In this document: in pieces, positions 1 to 8,227 of the stretch
Numbering within the stretch: position 1 is the stretch's first letter
How the letters are laid out: every line of letters starts with the position of its first letter
Assembly: GCA_964486145.1 (NCBI GenBank)
Contig: CAZAMT010000129.1
Location: forward strand, 1-11,127
Length of the DNA stretch: 11,127 bases
Origin: CAZAMT01 sp964486145
Lineage (GTDB): Bacteria > Bacteroidota > Bacteroidia > Bacteroidales > JAAAOM01
Direction of reading: 5' to 3'
Made by a program: the position numbers and the translations under genes
The notes under the pieces: generated by a model
Told to the model about the DNA's origin: nothing
What the model saw: only the letters and a program-made list of their open reading frames with translations
Databases searched by the model: none

Positions 1-50
1 AACATATCTTTTTTTGATAAAATTAAGAATAAATTAACACAAAATATTCA

Positions 51-80
51 TGTGGAGTTAATAAAAATCATTTACATTTG
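51..80 (+). promoter_or_regulatory. Putative Bacteroidota-type promoter of the efflux operon
   Basis: TACATTTG at 73-80 matches the Bacteroidota -7 consensus TAnnTTTG exactly. A weak -33 candidate, TGTG at 51-54, lies 18 nt upstream. Transcription would start near position 86-88, giving a leader of about 26 nt before the TetR start codon at 113. The -7 match is seen directly. The -33 element is poor, and the start site is inferred from the consensus geometry. This would be the only obvious promoter for the run of genes up to 7101. Confidence 0.5.
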
Positions 81-89
81 CTTTCAATA

Positions 90-102
90 TGACCATCAGT
101 CA
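90..102. promoter_or_regulatory. Putative TetR operator (TGAC-N5-GTCA)
   Basis: TGAC CATCA GTCA is a perfect 4+4 inverted repeat with a 5-nt centre. It sits 10 nt before the start codon of the TetR-family gene and just downstream of the predicted transcription start. TetR-family dimers commonly bind short palindromes containing TGAC/GTCA next to their own gene. A repressor bound here would block the whole downstream operon, including its own gene. The match is short and could arise by chance. Its placement is the main support. Confidence 0.5.
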
Positions 103-112
103 ATAAATATAC

Positions 113-751
113 ATGGGTATAACAGAACGAAAAGAGAGAGAGAAACTGGCACGACGTGAGGAGATTATCAGCGCTGCTGAAAAGTTATTCTTCAAAAAGG
201 GTGTACAACAAACCTCCATGGACGACATTGCCACGGAGGCTGAATTGAGCAAGGGTACATTATATTTATATTTTCAAGGTAAAGAAGACCTGCAGTTTGC
301 CATTTTCAGGAAAGGAGCCGAACTATTAACAAAACAAATGCTGCATAAAATCAAGGATATAACATCCGGGTTGGAAAAAATCATTGAATTGGGCCGAACA
401 TTTATCGAATTCAGTGTTAACCATAAGGATTACTTTTCTCTTTTTTCGTTTTTCGAGACAAAAAACCTGGATATACTCAAAATAAAGAGAAATCAGATTG
501 AAAAGTATATCAAAGAGGAATCACCTCTGGCTGTGGTTTACAACTCTGTTAAAGAAGGAATCAACGATGGTTCAATAAAACAAAATTATTCAGCGAAAAT
601 ACTTGCAACTACACTATGGACTGAATTACTGGGGTTGCTTATTGTTCTTGAAAATAAAAAAGAGATTACCAAAATGTTTCAGGTGGATGCGGAGCAAATC
701 CTGGAGCAGCATTTTAATCTGATACTGGGACAGGGAATACGAGGGAATTAA
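113..751 (+). CDS. TetR/AcrR-family transcriptional regulator
   Basis: A 212-residue protein of normal TetR size. The N-terminal part (about residues 14-60) is a clear TetR_N DNA-binding domain, with the pattern EEIISAAEKLF, then TSMDDIA, then the recognition helix region LSKGTLYLYF followed by KEDL. The remaining roughly 150 residues are helical and would form the ligand-binding and dimerisation domain, which does not reveal the ligand. It is the first gene of an efflux operon and ends 1 nt before the TolC-family gene, so it is most likely the local repressor, released when the pump substrate or a related compound binds. It probably represses itself through the TGAC-N5-GTCA repeat at 90-102. 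The family and the regulatory role are well supported. The inducer is unknown. Confidence 0.93.
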   Translation: MGITERKEREKLARREEIISAAEKLFFKKGVQQTSMDDIATEAELSKGTLYLYFQGKEDLQFAIFRKGAELLTKQMLHKIKDITSGLEKIIELGRTFIEFSVNHKDYFSLFSFFETKNLDILKIKRNQIEKYIKEESPLAVVYNSVKEGINDGSIKQNYSAKILATTLWTELLGLLIVLENKKEITKMFQVDAEQILEQHFNLILGQGIRGN

Positions 752-752
752 T

Positions 753-2144
753 ATGGATTTGAGAGTAATTATTTATACACTGGCCTTTATTCAAGCATCG
801 AATTTATTTTCACAGACATCAAATGTGCTGAACAGTTACATTTCAGAAGGATTGCAAAACAACCTTACGTTAAAACAAAAGCAACTGACATATCAACAAT
901 CACTGGAAGAACTTACCATGGCCCGCGGTAAATTTTTTCCTGAAATTGGGATCAATGCCCGTTATACTGTAGCTGACGGCGGGAGGCTTATAGAGTTTCC
1001 GGTTGGAGATCTCCTGAATCCGGTTTATTCCACACTTCATCAGTTGACCGGAAACATGCCACCATCTCAACAATTCCCTGATATGCAGGTTGAAAATCAG
1101 GATTTTCGTTTCTACAGACCAACAGAGCACGAAACAAAAATACATGTCATGCAACCTGTTTTTTACCCACAAATTTATCATAACCACCAAATAAAAAAGC
1201 AGCTTGCAGACCTTGGCAAAATTGATGAGCAATCTTTTGAACGACAATTGGTTGCTGAAATCAAAATGGCGTATTTTAACTACTTGAAAACCCTGGAACT
1301 GGAGCAGGTTCTGAAAAATTCAAGAGATTTAATCAAAGAAAACATTCGGGTGAACCAGTCGTTGTATGAAAATGAAAAAGTGACCATTGATAATGTTTAC
1401 AAAGCAGAAGCAGAATTACAAAAAATTGAGCAGCAAGAAGCATTGCTTAAAAAAAATAAGCAGGCCACAAAAGGATTTTTTAATTTTCTGTTAAATAAGC
1501 CGCTTGATAGTGATGTTATCATCGATTCTGAATTTGTTTTCGAGCAACCGCCAAATAACCTGGATACGGCAAAACACCTGGCGATTGAAAACAGCAAGGA
1601 TATAGAGGCATTGAACATATCACTGGAAATTGCCGGGAAAAATATCGACTTACAAAAATCATCATTCCTTCCGACAGTATCTGCGGTAATCGATTATGGA
1701 TTTCAGGGCGAAACTTACGCGTTTACATCCGAAGATGATTTTGTTCTTGCATCCCTTGTATTGCAATGGGAGATTTTTAAGGGGAAGCAGAATCGTTCAA
1801 AAGTTCAAAAAGCAAAGATAAACCAGGAAATTCAACAGGTTAAGCTGGAGCAGGCCAAAAGTTCCATTGAATTGAGTGTTGTAAATCTTTTTTATGAGGT
1901 TGATGCTGAAAGGAAACAAATAAGCGCAATTGAGAAGCAGAACCAGGCAAATGAAAAAGTATTTGAAGTCGTACGGAAAAAATATAACCAGGGGCGGGCC
2001 AATATGCTCGAATTTACGGATGCGCAAACAGCATTTCAAAATTCCAGTCAACAACTTGCTATTGCCAGGTACAATTATTATATACTTTTGGCTGAACTGG
2101 AGAAAACCTTAGGATTATTTAATAAATCAACCGTTGCGCCATGA
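753..2144 (+). CDS. TolC-family outer-membrane efflux protein
   Basis: A 463-residue protein with a hydrophobic N-terminal signal segment ending near residue 20 (after FIQASNLFSQ). Long, Gln/Lys/Glu-rich helices follow, typical of outer-membrane efflux proteins. Features of the family include an N-terminal helix region with NLTLKQKQL, a segment ARGKFFPEIGINARYT that starts the first beta strands, and a C-terminal repeat with YNQGRANMLEFTDAQTAF, a usual OEP signature near the end of the second helical repeat. As a trimer it would form the outer-membrane and periplasmic tunnel for the RND pump encoded at 4051. A GAGGGA sequence 7 nt before the ATG is one of the few Shine-Dalgarno-like sites in the window. 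The stop codon overlaps the next start (ATGA). Its family is clear, but its substrate range cannot be read from sequence. Confidence 0.92.
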   Translation: MDLRVIIYTLAFIQASNLFSQTSNVLNSYISEGLQNNLTLKQKQLTYQQSLEELTMARGKFFPEIGINARYTVADGGRLIEFPVGDLLNPVYSTLHQLTGNMPPSQQFPDMQVENQDFRFYRPTEHETKIHVMQPVFYPQIYHNHQIKKQLADLGKIDEQSFERQLVAEIKMAYFNYLKTLELEQVLKNSRDLIKENIRVNQSLYENEKVTIDNVYKAEAELQKIEQQEALLKKNKQATKGFFNFLLNKPLDSDVIIDSEFVFEQPPNNLDTAKHLAIENSKDIEALNISLEIAGKNIDLQKSSFLPTVSAVIDYGFQGETYAFTSEDDFVLASLVLQWEIFKGKQNRSKVQKAKINQEIQQVKLEQAKSSIELSVVNLFYEVDAERKQISAIEKQNQANEKVFEVVRKKYNQGRANMLEFTDAQTAFQNSSQQLAIARYNYYILLAELEKTLGLFNKSTVAP

Positions 2145-3172
2145 TGATAAACAAATTCATATACCAGGCATTCGCAATTATCATTTTATTGGCTTCTTGC
2201 GAAGCTAAAAAGGAAAAGAAAGAGAATGTGGTGCAGGTAAAATACCATAAAGTCCGGGTAAAAGAGTTTCAATTTCCGAAGAGGACTTCCGGAATACTTT
2301 CAACCAGTGACGAGTTTAAAATGAGCTTCAAAACAGGAGGAATTATTCAAAAAATTCACGTGAATGAAGGGGATAAAGTTCTTCGTGGATCGTTGATGGC
2401 GGTACTGGAACTATCTGAATTTGAGGCAAATGTTGAACAGGCAAAAGCAGCTCTTGCAAAAGCAGAAAGGGATTATAAGAGAACGAATAACCTTTATCGT
2501 GATAGCGTAGCCACAAAAGAGCAGTTACAAAATGCCCAAACCGCTCTGGATGTTGCTGCCTCGCGATTGAAAATCGCGACATTCAATCTGCAACACTCAA
2601 AAATATCAGCACCTTCAGATGGCACCGTATTAAATATCCTGAAAGAGGAGAATGAACTTGTTTCTCCCGGTTATCCTGTCATTGTTTTTGGCTCAACAAC
2701 AAATAACTGGATACTGAAAGTAAATGTAACGGACAAAGATCTTGTAGAAATTGAAGTAGGAGACAGTGCTTCTGTTTCATTTGATGCTCATCCTTCGGAG
2801 ATTTTTTCCGGCAGGTTAACCACCATCAGCAAAGGAGCAGATCCCTACACAAATACCTATAAGGTTGAAATTGAACTTGATAGAACTGATGAGTATTTGG
2901 CATCAGGTTTTATCGGACATGCGAATATTTTTCCAAAAAACTCTGAATCATATCCGGTTATTCCATACGATGGCTTGTTGCATGGTGATGAATTAACCGG
3001 TACTGTAGCTGTTTTACAAAGTGACACATCATATGAAATCCGTAACATTGATATAAAAATGCTGCTGGATGAAGGGATTGTGGTAGCCCAGGGATTACAA
3101 AAGAATGATAAAATCATTACCGAAGGAGTAAACTATATTGACGATGATACAAAAATTAAAATTATTAAATAA
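2141..3172 (+). CDS. RND efflux periplasmic adaptor (membrane-fusion protein), lipoprotein
   Basis: A 343-residue HlyD/AcrA-family adaptor. The signal peptide ends in a lipobox, L17-A18-S19-C20, so Cys20 should be lipidated. The first half of the biotinyl-lipoyl-like domain lies at about 62-90 (GGIIQKIHVNEGDKV). A short alpha-helical hairpin rich in Ala, Lys and Gln spans about 93-150. The second lipoyl half is at about 153-185 (SKISAPSDGTVLNI), with beta-barrel and membrane-proximal domains after that. The helical hairpin is short, comparable to compact MFPs. The start codon lies inside the stop of the TolC-family gene (4-nt overlap), which indicates translational coupling. It would link the TolC-like channel to the RND pump across the periplasm. 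Confidence 0.92.
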   Translation: MMINKFIYQAFAIIILLASCEAKKEKKENVVQVKYHKVRVKEFQFPKRTSGILSTSDEFKMSFKTGGIIQKIHVNEGDKVLRGSLMAVLELSEFEANVEQAKAALAKAERDYKRTNNLYRDSVATKEQLQNAQTALDVAASRLKIATFNLQHSKISAPSDGTVLNILKEENELVSPGYPVIVFGSTTNNWILKVNVTDKDLVEIEVGDSASVSFDAHPSEIFSGRLTTISKGADPYTNTYKVEIELDRTDEYLASGFIGHANIFPKNSESYPVIPYDGLLHGDELTGTVAVLQSDTSYEIRNIDIKMLLDEGIVVAQGLQKNDKIITEGVNYIDDDTKIKIIK

Positions 3173-3176
3173 TAAA

Positions 3177-4037
3177 ATGATGCGTAGAATTTACCAGAAA
3201 GGCTTCCTCATTGTTATCGGAAGCGTTATTTTTAGTGCGAATGTTTCCCTGGCACAACCGGCGAGTGAACTTTTGGGCAAATTGATCGCGGCAAATGATA
3301 AAATTTCACGAATTTCCTTGACGATTGTCATGAATGAACGCGTCAAAGGAAAAATGAATGAAAAGAAAGCAGATTTTAAAATAAATTATCATCCACCTAA
3401 AATCTATCTTAAACAGGATTATCCGCAGGAAGGAATGGAAGTTTTATACGTAGACGGGAAAAACAAAAACAAGGCATGGATCAACCCGAACACGTTTCCT
3501 TGGGTAACCCTGTCATTGGATCCAACCGGAAATACTATGAGAGGAAAACATCATCATTCCATATTCAACTCTGGTTTTGATTATTTTGTGAAAGTTGTCA
3601 AACACCTGATGACAAAATACAGTAATGAAATTGATAAGCTGGCAAAAAATGCAGGGATTGAATTTTTGAACGGGGTTAAGTGCCATAAAATCGTATTTGA
3701 TAATCCATATTTCCGGTTTGTCGACTATAAAATCAAACCCGGGGAGGATATTGTTAGCATCGCGGGTAAATTTCACATTAATGAATACATGATTATCGAA
3801 AACAATGAGGGAATCGATGATTATGAAGACATCAAAACCGGGCAGGTAATTAAAGTTCCCGGCGATTATGCACGAAAAGTAACCATTTACCTGCATCCAG
3901 ATACTTTCTTGCCATATTGTATCCAGGCCTATGACGATGAAGGATTATTTCAGGAGTATTATTTTAAGAATATCAGGATCAATCCATATTTTTCGTCCGC
4001 TGTTTTTAGCCCGGATAATCCTGAATATAATTTTTAA
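3177..4037 (+). CDS. Secreted DUF1571-type protein with inserted LysM domain
   Basis: I place the start at ATG 3177, 4 nt after the adaptor's stop, because it gives a good signal peptide (SANVSLA, cleaved before Q27). A TTG in the same frame at 3138 would overlap the adaptor. ATG 3180 is equally possible. The mature protein of about 260 residues resembles DUF1571, a family thought to adopt a LolA-like half-barrel. Residues 184-228 look like a LysM domain (YKIKPGEDIVSIAGKF, then a TGQVIKVP end), inserted between the main part and the C-terminal strands (KVTIYLHPDTFLPYCIQAYDD, FSPDNPEYNF). A His triplet lies at 125-127. LysM domains usually bind peptidoglycan, and LolA-like folds bind acyl chains, so a periplasmic cargo-binding or anchoring role for the pump is plausible but inferred. 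The DUF1571 assignment rests on remembered family patterns. Confidence 0.75.
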   Translation: MMRRIYQKGFLIVIGSVIFSANVSLAQPASELLGKLIAANDKISRISLTIVMNERVKGKMNEKKADFKINYHPPKIYLKQDYPQEGMEVLYVDGKNKNKAWINPNTFPWVTLSLDPTGNTMRGKHHHSIFNSGFDYFVKVVKHLMTKYSNEIDKLAKNAGIEFLNGVKCHKIVFDNPYFRFVDYKIKPGEDIVSIAGKFHINEYMIIENNEGIDDYEDIKTGQVIKVPGDYARKVTIYLHPDTFLPYCIQAYDDEGLFQEYYFKNIRINPYFSSAVFSPDNPEYNF

Positions 4038-4050
4038 ACCATCATCATTC

Positions 4051-7000
4051 ATGCTTTTACCAAAAATTGCAGTTAAAAACTACCAGTTTACCATCATTGT
4101 CTTTCTGCTATTGTCAATTTTTGGTATCACAACCTATTTTTCGATGCCCCGGATGGAGAATCCATCCGTTTTTATTCCCGGAGGAAGCGTTGTTATCATT
4201 TATCCGGGTGCCAGTCCGGCTGATCTTGAACAGCAGGTTGTTGACCCCATTGAGGAGGCCATAAATGAACTGGATGACATAAAAAAAATGAATTCTACCA
4301 TGCTGGATGGCCTTGCCAGTATTGCTGTTGAGTTTGAATTTGAAACAGATCCCAAAGAAAAGTTTGATGAACTGGTATCGAAAGTAAACTCAGTGAAACG
4401 TGAATTGCCTGAGGAAATATTTGATATTCAAATGAATCGCTGGACAAGCACTGACGTCAATATTCTTCAGTTGGCTTTTGTGTCGGCGGATGCTGAATAT
4501 GCTTCATTGAAGAGACATGCCGAATCATTAAAACGCGGCATTGAAAGACAAAGTGGCATTCGCAAGGTTGATATTCATGCTTATCCGGAGCAGGAAGTAA
4601 GGGTATCACTGAATCTTGAGAAAATGGCCATGATGAATATTGCTCTCGATCAGGTTGCAAATGCTATTCAAAGCAATAATGCAAATATTCCCGGTGGTAA
4701 CATTTCGCTACAGGGCCGAAACTTCCAGATAAAAACCTCTGGAATGTACACCAGCCTCGATGAAATAAGAAATACAGTTATTCATTCCTATAAAGGCAGA
4801 TTGATTTATTTAGAAAATATTGCCGATGTTTCTTACAATTATGAAGATATCAATTATTATGGTCGGTTTAACGGACAACGATCCATATTTCTGTCGGTTC
4901 AACAGAAAGAATATGTAAATATTTTTGACATTTTTGAAGCGATTCATCCTGTCATTTCTGATTTTGAAAGTAGTCTTCCTGACAATATTCATATCGCGGA
5001 AGTTTTTGATCAATCCAGGTTTGTGGATGACCGGATCAATGGTTTTCTGAACAATCTGCTCCAGGGAATCATCCTTGTGGGTATCATCATTTTTTTGGCT
5101 CTTGGAGTGAAATCTGCATTTATTGTTATTCTGGCGATACCGTTGTCGATTGTCATCGGGTTGGCATTTGTGGATATCGGGGAACATGGTTTGCAACAAA
5201 TTTCGATAGCCGGATTGGTGGTGGCGCTTGGTTTGCTTGTGGACAATTCCATTGTAATGGTTGAAAACATCAGCAGGTTTATAAAGAAAGGGCTTAAACC
5301 AACAGAAGCAGCGATCAAGGGAGCGGGCCAAATTGGATGGCCTATTATTGCAGCAACCTTAACAACCGTCCTGGCATTTATCCCTATCATCATGATGCCC
5401 GACAAAGCCGGTGATTTTATTAAAAGTCTGCCTGTTACCATCATTGCAACTCTTACCGTTTCGTTATTGCTGGCACTCACACTAACGCCATTAATTGCCA
5501 GCAGAATATTAAAGCAAAACGATGGAACCGCGAACCGCGAAACATGGTTTACCAAAAAGTTGCAGATGCTCATTGAAGGACCATACCGGCGAAGCCTGGC
5601 TTATGCACTCCGAAATAATTGGTTAACGATTTCATTTGCATTTATTTCCCTGGTATTGGCTGGCGGGCTTTTTTTGCTTGTAGGAATTAGCTTTTTTCCA
5701 AAAGCTGAACAACCACAGTTCCTGGTTCGTGTAGAGCTTCCCGAAGGCTCCGGGTTGTTAAAAACCGATTCGGTTACGAGGAAAGTTGAAACAATCCTTG
5801 ATGGAACAAGTGATGTTAAATTGTATGCCAGCAACATCGGGCATGGAAATCCCCGTATTTATTATAATACTTTTCCAAGGAGTTACAATAAGAATTACGC
5901 TGAAATATATGTTCAACTCCATGATTTTGATCCCTATGAGTTTGACATGCTTATTGATAGTTTACGCGCGGTGTTCTCTGGAATTACCGGAGCCAGGGTT
6001 CAAGTGAAGGAATTGGAACAAGGTGTTCCTACTGCGGCACCTTTGGAGATTTACATCACGGGAGAAAATGTCGGGAAAATTAAACAAATAGCATCGTTTA
6101 CTGAACAGCTTGTAAAAGAGCAACCGGGGGCAATAAATATTGAAAATCAGTTGGATAAGGTTAGATCCGACATCTTTTTCAAGATAAACAAAACGAAAGC
6201 GGGAATGCTGGGAATACCAATTGTTGAAATCGATAAAACTATACGGACATGCATCAACGGGGCTGGTATATCAAAGTTTCGCGATAAAAACGGAGATGAA
6301 TTTGAAATTGTTCTTCGTCTTCCGAAAAACAAGGAATTGACACTTGCTGATTTTGATAAAATTTATGTTTCTTCATTATCTGGTAAATCCGTGCCTTTGA
6401 AAGCAGTAGCTTCTATCGAATTCATGAAGTCAACGGGTATTATCACCCATTATAACCTGCAACGGAACGGGAGCATAACAGCAGACATTGAAAAAGGCTT
6501 TACGCTGGATGAGGTGCTTGAACCGGTTAGCAGCGCTTTGGAATCGTATCCGTTTCCGTCCGGATACAGGTATCATCTCATGGGCGAATACGAGGCAAGA
6601 CAGGAGTCTTTCAGTGGTTTATACAATGCCATCGTGTTGGCAATTATTGCAATCTTTGCCGTGCTGGTACTTCAGTTCAGGTCATTTGTTCAGCCGATTG
6701 TGATTTTTTCTGCAATTCCTCTCGCTGTGCTGGGTTCAGTGATTGCCCTGTACATTACAGGCAATACATTTTCTTTTACGGCTTTCATCGGATTTATAAG
6801 TTTGGTGGGTATTGTTGTCAATAATTCCATCATACTTGTTGATTACACCAATCAGTTACGAAAAGAAGGAAAGTTACTTGACGAAGCATTGAAAATAGCA
6901 GGTGAAACAAGGTTTACACCCATAATTTTAACATCGTTGACTACCATTGGAGGATTATTACCACTCACACTGGCCGGAGGAAGCCTTTGGGCACCCCTTG

Positions 7001-7101
7001 GATGGACAATTATTGGCGGATTAGCCGTTTCCACTTTTCTTACCCTGATCGTGGTACCTGTTTTGTATCGTTTGTTTGAAAATAAAAATGCAGCCAGTTG
7101 A
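4051..7101 (+). CDS. RND-family efflux pump, inner-membrane permease subunit (HAE/AcrB-like)
   Basis: A 1016-residue protein when started at ATG 4051, 13 nt after the previous stop. The open frame extends back to 3931, but that stretch overlaps the upstream gene and lacks the usual N-terminus. From 4051 it begins with the expected short cytoplasmic segment and TM1 (FTIIVFLLLSIFGITTYF). Family features are PGASPADLEQQVVDPIEEAI in the first porter domain, two large periplasmic loops, and duplicated six-helix halves (TM7 near 524-546, TM8 near 857-880). At the proton-relay positions it has D398-N399 in TM4 (LVDNSIVMVEN) and N924 in TM10 (VVNNSIILVDY), where AcrB has D407, D408 and K940. It should use the proton gradient to move substrate through the adaptor and TolC-like channel. 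Substrate is unknown. Confidence 0.93.
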   Translation: MLLPKIAVKNYQFTIIVFLLLSIFGITTYFSMPRMENPSVFIPGGSVVIIYPGASPADLEQQVVDPIEEAINELDDIKKMNSTMLDGLASIAVEFEFETDPKEKFDELVSKVNSVKRELPEEIFDIQMNRWTSTDVNILQLAFVSADAEYASLKRHAESLKRGIERQSGIRKVDIHAYPEQEVRVSLNLEKMAMMNIALDQVANAIQSNNANIPGGNISLQGRNFQIKTSGMYTSLDEIRNTVIHSYKGRLIYLENIADVSYNYEDINYYGRFNGQRSIFLSVQQKEYVNIFDIFEAIHPVISDFESSLPDNIHIAEVFDQSRFVDDRINGFLNNLLQGIILVGIIIFLALGVKSAFIVILAIPLSIVIGLAFVDIGEHGLQQISIAGLVVALGLLVDNSIVMVENISRFIKKGLKPTEAAIKGAGQIGWPIIAATLTTVLAFIPIIMMPDKAGDFIKSLPVTIIATLTVSLLLALTLTPLIASRILKQNDGTANRETWFTKKLQMLIEGPYRRSLAYALRNNWLTISFAFISLVLAGGLFLLVGISFFPKAEQPQFLVRVELPEGSGLLKTDSVTRKVETILDGTSDVKLYASNIGHGNPRIYYNTFPRSYNKNYAEIYVQLHDFDPYEFDMLIDSLRAVFSGITGARVQVKELEQGVPTAAPLEIYITGENVGKIKQIASFTEQLVKEQPGAINIENQLDKVRSDIFFKINKTKAGMLGIPIVEIDKTIRTCINGAGISKFRDKNGDEFEIVLRLPKNKELTLADFDKIYVSSLSGKSVPLKAVASIEFMKSTGIITHYNLQRNGSITADIEKGFTLDEVLEPVSSALESYPFPSGYRYHLMGEYEARQESFSGLYNAIVLAIIAIFAVLVLQFRSFVQPIVIFSAIPLAVLGSVIALYITGNTFSFTAFIGFISLVGIVVNNSIILVDYTNQLRKEGKLLDEALKIAGETRFTPIILTSLTTIGGLLPLTLAGGSLWAPLGWTIIGGLAVSTFLTLIVVPVLYRLFENKNAAS

Positions 7102-7180
7102 TAATCAAGTTTCAACAATTAAATGAAACCTTTTTGCCTTTCTGGCATATAATCTCTAAAAAAATCCAAATGATTTAATT

Positions 7181-8146
7181 ATGGCTTTTCGAAAGATGTT
7201 ATGTATTTGTTCCATATTATTTGCAACTGTTGCAAACGGACAATATCTTATCGAACAAACGGAGCAAGAGCGTATAGCGAAGAATGATATCACCGTGAAA
7301 ACTGAATGGGAGCATGCAGTGAACGACGGTAAAGTATCGTCAAAAGGTAAGAAAGTTTCCGAAACGCTTTACGATAACAATGGGAGGGTGGTTCAAAAGA
7401 CTTCATACCGATACAATGGCAGCATATCTTCCAAAGTGAGTTACAAGTACGATAGCAAGGGAAACGTCATAGAACACCTGCGTTTTGATGGGCGTAAAAA
7501 CCAGTATACCTTGAAACGGTATATCGATTATGATTCCCGGGGAAGAATTTCCAAAGAGCATGGCATTAGTGGACCAAACCAGGAATTCAAAAATATCTAC
7601 AAATACAATAACCGCGGTGATCTTGGTGAAATAGAATATTATACAGGTGACAGGTTAATTGAAACCCGAAAAATAAAGTATGAACATGATGGCAGGGAAA
7701 TTTTAGTATATAATCCTGCTGGTCAATTAACAAAACGAATCGAGAAGAAAACGGATAGCAAAGGTAATGTCATAGAAGAAATTCAATACACGGCTTCCAA
7801 TCAAATAAAAAAACGGTTTGTTTATGAATATGATGACCGGGGTAACGAAATTCTCCAGGAAAAATATTATTCAGGAAATTTGACGCTTCGGGTGACCAGC
7901 AGATACGATAACGATAATAATCTTGTTGAAGTTATACACGAAACCCGGGAACAGCCGACATTTACCAATAATTTTTACAAGTATGATACCGGAGGGAATC
8001 TACAGGAAGAAAAATGGTATAGTGCCAGCAAAAATGATTACTCATCAAAAAAATATACCTACAACAATTCGGGAAATGTAGTAAAAGCAAATTGTTACTA
8101 CGCCCAGTTTGGTTCAGAGTACGTTTATAAATATCAATACGAATAA
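7181..8146 (+). CDS. Secreted protein of about ten YD-like repeats
   Basis: A 321-residue protein with a signal peptide (SILFATVANG, cleaved near Q21). The rest is mostly repeats of about 24-27 residues with the core Y-x-Y-D/N-x-x-G-N/R-x, starting near residues 64, 89, 117, 141, 167, 190, 217, 241, 267 and 293. Examples are YKYDSKGNVIE, YEYDDRGNEI and YKYDTGGNL. This resembles the YD/RHS type of repeat and would form an extended beta structure. There is no RHS core-cleavage domain, no toxin tip and no type IX sorting domain, and the protein ends inside a repeat-like YKYQYE. It begins 79 nt after the pump with no clear terminator between, so it could be read from the efflux operon. It is probably periplasmic or surface-exposed. 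No function can be assigned. Confidence 0.75.
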   Translation: MAFRKMLCICSILFATVANGQYLIEQTEQERIAKNDITVKTEWEHAVNDGKVSSKGKKVSETLYDNNGRVVQKTSYRYNGSISSKVSYKYDSKGNVIEHLRFDGRKNQYTLKRYIDYDSRGRISKEHGISGPNQEFKNIYKYNNRGDLGEIEYYTGDRLIETRKIKYEHDGREILVYNPAGQLTKRIEKKTDSKGNVIEEIQYTASNQIKKRFVYEYDDRGNEILQEKYYSGNLTLRVTSRYDNDNNLVEVIHETREQPTFTNNFYKYDTGGNLQEEKWYSASKNDYSSKKYTYNNSGNVVKANCYYAQFGSEYVYKYQYE

Positions 8147-8170
8147 AATACAACCATTGGTTAGAGAAAT

Positions 8171-8200
8171 AAAAGGCTGACAAGTTTTTGTCAGCCTTTT
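8171..8200. terminator. Bidirectional intrinsic terminator
   Basis: A perfect 13-bp stem (AAAAGGCTGACAA paired with TTGTCAGCCTTTT) closes a 4-nt loop. T-rich sequence follows on both strands: TTTT on +, and TTTTATTT when read on -. It sits 24 nt after the YD-repeat gene and 27 nt beyond the stop of the Fe-type sod gene, so it ends both convergent transcripts. Confidence 0.9.
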
Positions 8201-8227
8201 GTGTCAATAAATAATAACCTAAAACGG

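Noticed and set aside
3931..4050. Upstream extension of the RND pump frame by 40 residues
   Set aside because: It overlaps the end of the DUF1571-type gene, and the added residues do not look like an RND N-terminus. ATG 4051 gives the normal start just before TM1.
5010..5573. A 187-residue - strand open frame inside the RND pump gene
   Set aside because: It is antisense to the conserved TM2-TM6 region of the pump, has no recognisable domain, and overlaps another antisense frame. It is a by-product of the codon pattern.
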